IMG/VR virus record: IMGVR_UViG_3300039412_000157
Location: 1-34,521 of that record
Reading direction: 5' to 3' (one strand)
Length of the DNA stretch: 34,521 bases
Source: a virus
Shown here: piece by piece, positions 1 through 5,713 of the stretch
Layout: each line of letters begins with the position of its first letter
Position numbering within the stretch: the stretch's first letter is position 1
Notes under the pieces: generated by a model
Databases searched by the model: none
What the model saw: only the letters and a program-made list of their open reading frames with translations
What the model was told of the DNA's origin: nothing
Position numbers and translations under genes: made by a program

Positions 1-964
1 CCTGGAAGGACGTATTGACGGCTTCCCTCCATAGCTCTTGTTGCAGTTCCAGGAGCTTTTCGTCTGAAAATTCGCTTGCCGGTACTAAAACGTCGCCTGA
101 CGTTGGCCCAGGTTCAACTTTCGGAGTGCCCGGCAAGTGAGCCTCCGCGGGTTTTAGCCCCTCTTTCTTCGCAGCGGCTTCCTCATGCGCTTTGATTGTT
201 TCTGCCTGTTTTTTCAAGGCCTCGTCAGCTTTCTTCTTCGCTGTCTCTGCATCGGCCTTTGCCTTCTCTTCTGCTTTCGCTTTTGCCTCTGCGGCAGATT
301 GCTCCGCTGTGGCCGCAGTCAACTTCTCTTGTGCGAGTTCCAGTTGTGCTTCTGCCCTCATGATCTCGCCGGTTATCTCTGCCAGCGTTCCGGGCGGGAG
401 ATTAAGCGCGGCCTTCGATGCTATGAGCTCCGCTGTGGCATCCTCTTTCGCCCTGGCCCTTTGCTCGAAGTCAAGTATCTTCACCTTTCCCTTGTCTGCA
501 GCATCGATGATGCCTTTGAGATCTTCCTTCGGCGGATACAGGTCAAGGATAAGATCAATCTTCTTTTGATCGCTCAAATCCATGAAAGCGCCGACGTCAA
601 CGGCCTTGATGCCTCCGGACTTGCCGAGGGTTTCATAGTAAAACTCTTTCGCGGAGCGGGCCCCATTGACCTGATGGGCCTGGGTGATGCTGTTAGCCTT
701 TTTGAAGAATCCGCGATCAAATTTGAAGTTGTTGTCGAGAGTGAAGCCAACAACCATCTTTTCCGGAGAGGATGAATAGGCCGCGAAGATTTCCGGATTA
801 GTTTTCTTCGCGGACCCGGGAACGTAGCCCATCAGCGCCAGCATCAGGGCGTCCCGCCTCGCGCTTTTCCCCGCTCCATTCGGACCAAGAAGCAGGGTAA
901 GCCTCCCAAGGGGCTGTTCAAAGGTCAGCCCCTTTATAGATTCACCTTTAATAGAGGTTATCAT
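1..964 (-). CDS. SbcC/SMC-like AAA ATPase (3' part beyond window)
   Basis: The frame opens with ATG at 964 and runs without a stop to the window edge (321 residues seen). Residues 27-34 read GPNGAGKS, a Walker A P-loop of the ABC/SMC type, placed very near the N-terminus as in SbcC, Rad50 and RecF-like proteins. From about residue 190 the sequence becomes rich in Ala, Lys and Glu and looks like a long coiled coil, again as in SbcC. The Walker B and signature motifs would lie in the missing C-terminal half. It starts 4 bases after the stop of the upstream leftward gene, so the two are co-transcribed. Role inferred: phage DNA recombination or end processing, possibly with a partner nuclease outside the window. 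The family call is firm; the exact role is not. Confidence 0.85.
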   Translation of the reverse strand, partial: MITSIKGESIKGLTFEQPLGRLTLLLGPNGAGKSARRDALMLALMGYVPGSAKKTNPEIFAAYSSSPEKMVVGFTLDNNFKFDRGFFKKANSITQAHQVNGARSAKEFYYETLGKSGGIKAVDVGAFMDLSDQKKIDLILDLYPPKEDLKGIIDAADKGKVKILDFEQRARAKEDATAELIASKAALNLPPGTLAEITGEIMRAEAQLELAQEKLTAATAEQSAAEAKAKAEEKAKADAETAKKKADEALKKQAETIKAHEEAAAKKEGLKPAEAHLPGTPKVEPGPTSGDVLVPASEFSDEKLLELQQELWREAVNTSFQ

Positions 965-968
965 AGGC

Positions 969-2198
969 CTATGCCTCCATCAGCTCGGTTACTTTCTCCA
1001 TGATCTTCTTCGCAGTATCAACCTCGTACTGATCTGCTTCGAGCTCTTTCAGCTCGAGAGCAAAACACGCCTTTGCAAATTCATCCGGCATACTCTTAAT
1101 TACTGCCCGGAGCTGTTGAATGACCTTTTGATCTTCCTTTGGCCTGGCCTTCTTCTTTTCTTTGGGCTCTTGTGCGGCCCCTTCTTCCTTGTGCTCGCCT
1201 TCCGCACCAGCGGCATGAGCCGTTTCGTCAACCTCGCCGGCATTGACCGCTGCTATATCCGTTTCGTCCAAAGTATCCACTCCGGAAGTGAGCTCAATCT
1301 GCTTAAACTCCGATCTGTCACCGGAAACCATGGCGCTGATTTTTGTTTGGAGATTCTTGTAGGTCGTCGGGTCCCATTTAATGATGTTGCCGCTGGTAGG
1401 CCTCCATGCGATCACAGGAATATTCCATACGCCTGTTTTATCCGGAGCCTTTTGGAGCCCGCTTAAATGCTTTAAGGCGTTCCTGGCAGCGTGTGTTTGG
1501 GCGAGCTGCAGGGAGTTCTTAATCATCTGACTAATATCAGCGTACCAATCAAGAGCCTCATTGTGGCTGGCATTCACCCACAGGGAGCTTGCCTTATCAA
1601 ATTCGTATTCAATCCAGGAGCCGTTCTCTTCCGGTGGGTTTGCTTTTTTGGCAAGGATTTTGAACGCCTGTTGATACTTCTTAGCCTTCGCTAAAAATTC
1701 AATGTTCCTTCGATTGTTAATATCGAAGATAACCGTACGGTCGGATACGATCGGCAGCCCCATGGCTGATAGACGGAAAGCTGCCGCCCGAATTGCCCAG
1801 CCGGTCCAATCGCCGTTTGCATCATGGAGCGCTGCGGGGTTTGCCATGGGCTTGCCATAGACCATGACCTCGACGGGGAAGATCACGCTGGCCGCTGCTT
1901 TCTCTGCCCACATTTCATAACCTTGGGCGGATACGATAATCACGCCTCCGGCTATCGGAAGATTCACCAATCCACCATTTACGAGGCTTAGTTGGCAGAT
2001 CTGCTTGAATGCCCTGACTTCCCCTTCTTTGTCACGAAGGGCAAATACCTCGTCTGTGCCCAGGGCGAGTATGTTATTTTCGACTACCGCCAGTAGGAGC
2101 TTTGCTTCCTGGGGATAGTCCTTCTCGATTCTTTTCACCGCGTCCAGCGGTTTCAACTGTACCGCCGGAAGTTTTGTCGCTGCTGCTTCTTTCGTCAT
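969..2198 (-). CDS. Phage protein of unknown family, candidate single-strand annealing/recombination protein
   Basis: This 409-residue protein is preceded by a strong ribosome site (AAGGAGGTC, about 7 bases before ATG). Residues 1-270 form a mixed globular domain with a conserved-looking core (GWAIRAAAFRLSAMGLPIV near 130-150) and a helix reading QTHAARNALKHL near 235. Residues 300-350 are an acidic then Lys-rich low-complexity linker, followed by a helical C-terminal segment of about 60 residues. A core domain, charged linker and small helical tail, placed directly beside an SbcC-like ATPase, is the arrangement of many phage annealing proteins (RecT, ERF, Sak types). I do not see a diagnostic motif, so this function is inferred from context only. 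Confidence 0.75.
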   Translation of the reverse strand: MTKEAAATKLPAVQLKPLDAVKRIEKDYPQEAKLLLAVVENNILALGTDEVFALRDKEGEVRAFKQICQLSLVNGGLVNLPIAGGVIIVSAQGYEMWAEKAAASVIFPVEVMVYGKPMANPAALHDANGDWTGWAIRAAAFRLSAMGLPIVSDRTVIFDINNRRNIEFLAKAKKYQQAFKILAKKANPPEENGSWIEYEFDKASSLWVNASHNEALDWYADISQMIKNSLQLAQTHAARNALKHLSGLQKAPDKTGVWNIPVIAWRPTSGNIIKWDPTTYKNLQTKISAMVSGDRSEFKQIELTSGVDTLDETDIAAVNAGEVDETAHAAGAEGEHKEEGAAQEPKEKKKARPKEDQKVIQQLRAVIKSMPDEFAKACFALELKELEADQYEVDTAKKIMEKVTELMEA

Positions 2199-2226
2199 TT
2201 CCTATGACCTCCTTATAATAATAAAG

Positions 2227-2700
2227 TTATGGTTGTGATTCTTCTCCACTGCTTTCAACAGCATCAGGGCCAGCCTGGTTTTTCGGTAAAGCCGCTTCCG
2301 CCAATTCGAGTGAAGCCTGTTGATCTGCGCTGGACAAAGGCGCCGTACGGACGACGTGCACACCGAAGTCAGTTTCTAAATCTAACCGCGTTAAAGTTTT
2401 CGTCATGTTCCGAAAGTCCAATATCCACTCACAATCGACGTTCCGGTATTCGTAACCGCTGTTGATCTTCCGTGCCAGGAGTCCCAGGGCTGCCTCTCTT
2501 TTCTTTATATCGGCAGTAAGGTCGGCCATTACTTCTTTCTTCCGGTTTTCAAACTCCTGTAGATCCTGATACGTCCGCGCCTGTTCCTGGCTCATTTCAA
2601 TGATCTCTTCCTGGCTAAATTTACAGGGAAGATACTCGACGCATTTCCGGTACTGGATTTGCGGGTCCGGTACCGCATCAACAATCTCGTCGTCCTTCAT
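2227..2700 (-). CDS. Conserved-looking phage coiled-coil protein
   Basis: Hypothetical protein of 157 residues starting at MKDDEIVD. An earlier in-frame ATG at 2733 has a poorer ribosome site and would extend the overlap with the upstream gene; the 2700 start follows a purine-rich GAGGAAGAG stretch and overlaps that gene by 23 bases. Residues 30-75 form an amphipathic, probably coiled-coil helix rich in Glu, Lys and Gln. Residues 80-120 look like a small beta domain (CEWILDFRNMTKTLTRLD) and the tail is acidic and disordered. It lies in the leftward operon with the recombination-type genes. No function recognised. Confidence 0.7.
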   Translation of the reverse strand: MKDDEIVDAVPDPQIQYRKCVEYLPCKFSQEEIIEMSQEQARTYQDLQEFENRKKEVMADLTADIKKREAALGLLARKINSGYEYRNVDCEWILDFRNMTKTLTRLDLETDFGVHVVRTAPLSSADQQASLELAEAALPKNQAGPDAVESSGEESQP

Positions 2701-2848
2701 CGTTCTTCTCTTCCTCATTTGGCCATAAAACATCTTTGGCCTCTTCGTGGGCGGATGCCCGTTTATACAATCCGGCTTCGTAGGAAAGGCCGAGAGCCCT
2801 TTCCACGGCCGCCATGCCGACGACCTGTGCTTTGAATAGGTTACTCAC
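2678..2848 (-). CDS. Small hypothetical protein, GTG start
   Basis: A 56-residue frame starts with GTG at 2848, overlapping the stop of the upstream gene (GTGA arrangement), with AAAGGAG 6-7 bases upstream. It ends inside the start of the next leftward gene. The product is helical and charged, with an acidic C-terminus. Start-stop overlap on both sides fits translational coupling in a compact phage operon and is the main support, since the protein is not recognisable. Confidence 0.55.
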   Translation of the reverse strand: MSNLFKAQVVGMAAVERALGLSYEAGLYKRASAHEEAKDVLWPNEEEKNDEGRRDC

Positions 2849-3045
2849 TGCAAACTCCTTTCCATCCTTTCCGACAGGATTACGATGGCGCAGTTCCCCT
2901 TCCGCCCTTCACGTTCAACCCACCACTTACATTGCATCCCGGCGCAATAGCTGAAAACGAACGTGGACTTCTCGAGCGCTCCTGGCACCAGCGAGGCCAT
3001 ATTGAATATGAACGAAAGAGGACATAACAATTTATCTTCCGCCAT
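2845..3045 (-). CDS. Small cysteine-containing phage protein, possibly zinc-binding
   Basis: This 66-residue protein follows a clear ribosome site (GGAAGG before ATG). It carries cysteines at about 8, 34, 39 and 52 in a CPLSF...CAGMQCKWW...GNCAI pattern. Short phage proteins with a CPLSF opening and a C-x3/4-C-x-WW segment are common in phage early regions, and the spacing suggests one bound metal ion. Role unknown. It is coupled to the next leftward gene by a GTGA overlap, and a hairpin lies just upstream at 3068-3105. Confidence 0.65.
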   Translation of the reverse strand: MAEDKLLCPLSFIFNMASLVPGALEKSTFVFSYCAGMQCKWWVEREGRKGNCAIVILSERMERSLQ

Positions 3046-3067
3046 AACTACCTTCCTTTCTTAAAAT

Positions 3068-3105
3068 GTGCTCCGGCGCCGATCTCCTATCAACGCCGGA
3101 GGCAC
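3068..3105 (-). promoter_or_regulatory. Stable hairpin upstream of a small leftward gene
   Basis: CTCCGGCG (3071-3078) pairs with CGCCGGAG (3094-3101). The stem extends through GTG/CAC with one bulge, and the loop is about 15 bases. In leftward RNA the hairpin sits about 22 bases before the start of the 66-residue gene and its loop contains AGGAGA. No U-tract follows directly, so it is not a classic terminator. It may be a regulatory or RNA-processing structure. Confidence 0.4.
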
Positions 3106-3178
3106 CTGCAAATATGATTGTCTGATCCGCTGCTTTTATCCTTCTCTCCCTCTCCCCTCTCCACAAAGCATAGTGGGC

Positions 3179-3355
3179 TTAATTGACCTTCAATATTCCG
3201 CAGGCGATCTGATTTCTTCGGCGCTCCCTCTCCTGATCGCCCGACCATTTCTTCCTGCCGGCGTAAAGGCTAAACCTGATCTTGCCGGAGCCTTTAGGTT
3301 TTGGCTCTGCTTTCCGTTGAAATCTAAACAGGGCTTTCAGATCATTTATGTCCAT
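3179..3355 (-). CDS. Small basic hypothetical protein
   Basis: A 58-residue, strongly basic protein (MDINDLKALFRF...). I chose ATG at 3355 because AGAGAGG lies about 8 bases upstream. Upstream in-frame ATGs at 3400 and 3433 have no ribosome site and would run deep into the neighbouring cysteine-rich gene. The start overlaps the end of that gene by 14 bases. The many Lys and Arg residues could mean nucleic-acid binding, but no motif is visible. Confidence 0.5.
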   Translation of the reverse strand: MDINDLKALFRFQRKAEPKPKGSGKIRFSLYAGRKKWSGDQERERRRNQIACGILKVN

Positions 3356-3500
3356 CTTCTTTTTCCTCTCTTTCCTTCGGACAATCCGCTGGTCTTTTGA
3401 CATTGACCTGGGATGATGAAAGGCGCCGCGCATCTATGCCGCAGCAATCATCCATTGTTATTTTTTCACAAAGCAGACAGGGTAAATTTTCCAGTTCCAT
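3342..3500 (-). CDS. Small cysteine-rich hypothetical protein
   Basis: A 52-residue frame starting at ATG 3500 after AGGAAATAGATC. Cysteines at residues 8, 11, 19, 20 and 40 include a C-x2-C pair (PCLLCEK), suggesting metal binding. The C-terminus is highly charged. Its stop overlaps the start of the 58-residue basic gene downstream, consistent with translational coupling. It is not recognised as a known family. Confidence 0.5.
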   Translation of the reverse strand: MELENLPCLLCEKITMDDCCGIDARRLSSSQVNVKRPADCPKEREEKEDGHK

Positions 3501-3503
3501 GAT

Positions 3504-3614
3504 CTATTTCCTTCCGAATAAGATTAAAAACAGCGTCAATGCTACAATCACCAGGACCGCCAACATGCCCTGTCCGTAGATCGTTAAATATCTTGTGGCT
3601 CGTCGTCTGTTCAT
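3504..3614 (-). CDS. 36-residue single-span membrane peptide
   Basis: The start at 3614 has a near-ideal ribosome site (AAAGGAGGACTT directly before ATG), which overrides longer in-frame starts. The peptide has a basic N-terminus (MNRRRATRYL) followed by one hydrophobic segment (MLAVLVIVALTLFLILF), so it should insert with the N-terminus in the cytoplasm. Phage peptides of this kind can act in membrane sensing, superinfection exclusion or lysis control; nothing here decides which. Confidence 0.6.
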   Translation of the reverse strand: MNRRRATRYLTIYGQGMLAVLVIVALTLFLILFGRK

Positions 3615-3669
3615 AAGTCCTCCTTTATATAACTGCCCCACAAAGCCGCCGGGCTGTGCCGCAAGGCAA

Positions 3670-3738
3670 TAGCGGGGGCCGGAATCGAACCGACACATTC
3701 AAGGTTATGAGCCTTGCTGGGCACCACGCCTCCCCGCG
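3670..3738 (-). tRNA. tRNA-Met-like (anticodon CAT), short D-arm
   Basis: Read on the minus strand, the acceptor halves are CGCGGGG and CCCCGCT (six pairs, with a C-T mismatch at 1:72). The anticodon arm is CAAGG-CTCATAA-CCTTG, giving anticodon CAT. The variable loop has 5 bases, and the T-arm is GTCGG-TTCGATT-CCGGC with a normal T-loop. The D region has only about 15 bases and forms at best a 3-bp stem (GGC/GCC) with a 5-base loop that keeps GG. Total length is 69 bases with no encoded CCA. The unpaired 1:72 position and C-rich acceptor recall initiator tRNA, but the three consecutive G:C pairs of initiators are incomplete. It may be a reduced functional tRNA or a decaying copy. Confidence 0.7.
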
Positions 3739-3739
3739 A

Positions 3740-3899
3740 TTAAAAGATCACTTTACCCTACCTCCCCACCGCCGCGATCTGAGCGCGTGAGGGTCGCTTT
3801 CGTCTTCCTTCCGCCGTGCCGTTTCCTTGTAGGGACAATCATAAAAGAGCGTCCAGAAACCAACATTGCAGATGAAAGCTGTAGAGAGCTGTTTTCGGG
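3740..3899. other. Short intergenic stretch between tRNA and endonuclease gene
   Basis: No reading frame with a credible ribosome site and no strong hairpin was found here. It separates the HNH-AP2 gene from the tRNA on the leftward strand. Confidence 0.4.
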
Positions 3900-4412
3900 T
3901 CATATCGTTACCTCTTGCGAGGATGATGAACGTAAAAAATTCGGGCTTGCAAACTCACCAAATAGTTCTATTGCATGCAGGTCATAGGCGAGGGCCGCGC
4001 AGAATTGGCATGGGAAAACACCTATGATATGTGCTTTATAGTTTGATGTGATTTTAGATAACCAGACATCAGAAAAGCGCGACACACCTTTATAGTGGGA
4101 CGACATTGGCCTCGTTGACTTCTTTTTGTTCTGTGCATTTTGCGTGTACGTTGCAAGGCGAAGATTGCCCCTTCTACAATCAAGGCCGTTGCCATTTTTG
4201 TGATCGACCACGAATCCCGCAGGAACGTCAAGAATGTGGCGATCCATCTTTCTGTCGGCAGACGTCATACCCGGTGCGCGGCTTGATCGAATCGCATACC
4301 ACTTGCCTTGACTCTTTCTTTCCGTGGCAATCCACTTGAATTGATTTAGGCGCTCAAAATCCTCGTCGTCAACGATTGCGACCTTGCCTTTGTTTAGCTG
4401 TATTTCTTTCAT
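3900..4412 (-). CDS. HNH endonuclease with AP2-type DNA-binding domain
   Basis: This 170-residue protein has an HNH core at about residues 68-97 (VVDHKNGNGLDCRRGNLRLA then TQNAQNK), including the DHxNG and N-x-R features of the family. A C-terminal AP2/ERF-like domain follows at about 108-160 (YKGVSRF, IGVF, AALAYDLHAIELFGEFA). Both domains together are typical of free-standing phage homing endonucleases. It is the first gene of the leftward transcript and is served by the leftward promoter at 4445-4473, with GGAG about 7 bases before ATG. Being first on a regulated phage promoter is unusual for a purely selfish element, so capture of the early-left position is likely. Confidence 0.9.
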   Translation of the reverse strand: MKEIQLNKGKVAIVDDEDFERLNQFKWIATERKSQGKWYAIRSSRAPGMTSADRKMDRHILDVPAGFVVDHKNGNGLDCRRGNLRLATYTQNAQNKKKSTRPMSSHYKGVSRFSDVWLSKITSNYKAHIIGVFPCQFCAALAYDLHAIELFGEFASPNFLRSSSSQEVTI

Positions 4413-4444
4413 GTGATCTCCGGATTTTTTGTTGCTATGGTGGG

Positions 4445-4473
4445 ATAGTACACTAAGACATGTATCTTGTCAA
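4445..4473 (-). promoter_or_regulatory. Leftward sigma70 promoter
   Basis: On the minus strand, TTGACA (4473-4468), a 17-bp spacer and TACTAT (4450-4445) make a near-consensus sigma70 promoter. Predicted transcription start is near 4438, giving a leader of about 26 bases before the HNH-AP2 start codon with a GGAG ribosome site. The -10 box lies inside the left operator copy. Confidence 0.85.
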
Positions 4474-4488
4474 GGATTATTTTACATC

Positions 4489-4517
4489 TTGACAGAATGC
4501 ATCGTGTAGTGTATAAT
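4489..4517 (+). promoter_or_regulatory. Rightward consensus sigma70 promoter
   Basis: TTGACA (4489-4494), exactly 17 bp, then TATAAT (4512-4517): a perfect consensus promoter. The next ATG is at 4525, only 7 bases after the -10 box, so transcription is expected to begin at or next to the A of the start codon. The -10 box lies inside the right operator copy. Confidence 0.9.
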
Positions 4518-4524
4518 CCCACCC

Positions 4525-4728
4525 ATGACTAAAATAGACCGGCTTCGCAAACACTGCATCCGGCTCATGGCCGAGAAGGGCTATGCCAAAAGGGGAGGGC
4601 AAAGCGTACTTGCTGAACGCATGAATATTAACCGCAACTCGCTGTCAATGGCACTCTCCGGCTATCGTTCCGGGCCAGGTGCGGAGCAAACGTTGAACAA
4701 TTTAAAAAAAGAGCTCGCGCAGATTTAA
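4525..4728 (+). CDS. Small helix-turn-helix regulator (Cro-like), leaderless
   Basis: A 67-residue protein. Residues about 24-48 (GGQSVLAERMNINRNSLSMALSGYR) fit a helix-turn-helix: a helix with LAERM, a turn at NIN, and a recognition helix NSLSMALSG. Size and fold class match phage Cro-like proteins and short XRE-type regulators. No ribosome site can exist because the predicted transcript starts at the ATG. It lies beside two operator copies that cover its own and the opposite promoter, so autoregulation plus control of the leftward operon is the natural reading. It could be a Cro-type lytic regulator or a minimal repressor; no CI-like gene with a peptidase domain is in the window. Confidence 0.8.
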   Translation: MTKIDRLRKHCIRLMAEKGYAKRGGQSVLAERMNINRNSLSMALSGYRSGPGAEQTLNNLKKELAQI

Positions 4729-4850
4729 ATAAGAATAGGGAAGGGGCACAGAAACCCCCATGTAGCCCAGCCAGCACATGCTTTTTATGTCTCTTCCCTT
4801 TCATAACATATTTTTTCTGTTCTCTAAACATCTTTTTCGTAGGAGCCACC

Positions 4851-5042
4851 ATGCACGACATCGACGACATCGACAAATGTACCGAAGTCTTTTCCCTAAA
4901 AATCCCCGAAGTTACAAAACTCAAACTCGACAAGTTGAGCCCTTCCATAAAAAAGAAACTAAGAGAAGAAATCCTTTATGCTATGGCCCGCGTTCTTCAT
5001 GATGCTGACTTTGACCCTAATCTATATCTGAAGTCGGAATGA
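4851..5042 (+). CDS. Small hypothetical protein
   Basis: A 63-residue acidic and helical protein (MHDIDDIDKCTEVF...) with a good ribosome site (TAGGAG, 5-6 bases before ATG). Residues 30-50 form a likely amphipathic helix (IKKKLREEILYAMARVLHD). First gene after the Cro-like regulator in the rightward early operon. No family recognised. The 120 bases upstream carry no other credible frame. Confidence 0.6.
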   Translation: MHDIDDIDKCTEVFSLKIPEVTKLKLDKLSPSIKKKLREEILYAMARVLHDADFDPNLYLKSE

Positions 5043-5064
5043 CGCAAGGTATACAAGGTGATAA

Positions 5065-5127
5065 ATGGTTTTTAAGGTAGACCCTTTGAAATTGCAGGGG
5101 TTTTCTGAGAAAGCGGTAAACGAATGA
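5065..5127 (+). CDS. Possible 20-residue leader peptide coupled to rusA-like gene
   Basis: ATG at 5065 preceded by AAGGTG; the frame ends in a TGA that overlaps the next ATG as ATGA (5124-5127). The RusA-like gene has a weak ribosome site of its own, so translation of this short frame may deliver ribosomes to it. Supported only by position and the overlap; the peptide itself shows no motif. Confidence 0.3.
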   Translation: MVFKVDPLKLQGFSEKAVNE

Positions 5128-5549
5128 ACCTCTTTACGATCACAGTACCAGGGAAGCCAATAGCAAAGAAGAGGCCGAGGTTCTTTCGGCGCGGGGAATT
5201 TGTCGGTACTTATAATGACCAGCGCACCGCGGAAAGCCGCTTCATGTGGGAGTGCCAGGCCCAGCTTATGAAGATCGGCTGGATTACGCCTATCGCTCGA
5301 GATCTGCCGGTCGAGCTCGTCTGTAAGTTCTATTTCGATTACCCGAAAAAAGAGCGCAATATTGATTGGTCGACGACGCGGTTTTACGCAAAGCGGCCGG
5401 ATCTGGATAACCTGGTCAAGTTTATCAAGGACTGTTTTAACAGCTTCGTATGGCACGACGACGCCCAGGTGGTCCGGATTAGCGCCTTGAAATTCTACGG
5501 CCTGGTACCCAGGACGGAGATCTCGGTTGGAACGATGGAGAAGGAATGA
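5124..5549 (+). CDS. rusA: RusA-family Holliday junction resolvase
   Basis: This 141-residue protein matches the length and motifs of RusA endonucleases. The N-terminal strand reads ITVPGKPIAKKRPRF. The catalytic helix region KRPDLDNLVKFIKDCFN, near residues 90-107, supplies two of the conserved aspartates, and HDDAQV near 111 supplies the third acidic site. RusA dimers cut four-way DNA junctions symmetrically, resolving recombination intermediates and clearing branched DNA before packaging. It fits the SbcC-like and possible annealing proteins of the leftward operon. Its stop overlaps the next gene (ATGA). Confidence 0.92.
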   Translation: MNLFTITVPGKPIAKKRPRFFRRGEFVGTYNDQRTAESRFMWECQAQLMKIGWITPIARDLPVELVCKFYFDYPKKERNIDWSTTRFYAKRPDLDNLVKFIKDCFNSFVWHDDAQVVRISALKFYGLVPRTEISVGTMEKE

Positions 5550-5713
5550 AAGAAGAAGAATTACCCTTATTCAATCTGCCGACCAATATCGATATACCAA
5601 CCTGTAATCGTAACGAGGCTTATCAGAGTATTCGGCCGGAGCTGGGCCGCCGCCAGGAACAAGTGCTGAATGTCATTAAAATGCACTCGCCTATCTCCAA
5701 AGGAGATAGTTAA
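5546..5713 (+). CDS. Small winged-helix-like protein, possibly truncated
   Basis: A 55-residue frame overlapping the RusA stop (ATGA) and ending in TAATG with the next gene. Residues 24-49 (AYQSIRPELGRRQEQVLNVIK) look like the first helices of small phage winged-helix proteins, which normally run on for another 40 or more residues with a recognition helix and wing. Here the frame stops just after MHSPIS. This suggests the domain was cut when the next gene, with its own ribosome site, was inserted. The truncation is inferred from the family's usual shape, not proven. Confidence 0.55.
   Translation: MKEEELPLFNLPTNIDIPTCNRNEAYQSIRPELGRRQEQVLNVIKMHSPISKGDS
5691..5709 (+). promoter_or_regulatory. 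Hairpin burying the ribosome site of the PP-loop gene
   Basis: CTATCTCC (5691-5698) pairs perfectly with GGAGATAG (5702-5709) around an AAA loop. The 3' arm contains the AGGAG ribosome site for the ATG at 5713. Translation of the upstream 55-residue frame through the hairpin would open it, so the arrangement suggests coupled or gated translation. There is no U-tract, so it is not a terminator. Confidence 0.6.

Larger units (their letters stand above)
4439..4523. promoter_or_regulatory. Paired inverted operator sites in divergent control region
   Basis: GGTGGGATAGTACACTA (4439-4455) and TAGTGTATAATCCCACC (4507-4523) are inverted copies matching at 15 of 17 positions, centred 68 bp apart. Each contains a GTG-8-CAC core and covers the -10 box of one of the two divergent promoters. 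A regulator bound to both would block both directions. The helix-turn-helix gene starting at 4525 is the obvious candidate. The symmetry is seen directly; the binding is inferred. Confidence 0.75.

Noticed and set aside
185-775. Rightward frames of 196 and 125 residues opposite the SbcC-like gene
   Set aside because: They are mirror images of the coiled-coil codons of the leftward ATPase; their low-complexity Cys/Phe/Ser composition and lack of ribosome sites show they are not genes.
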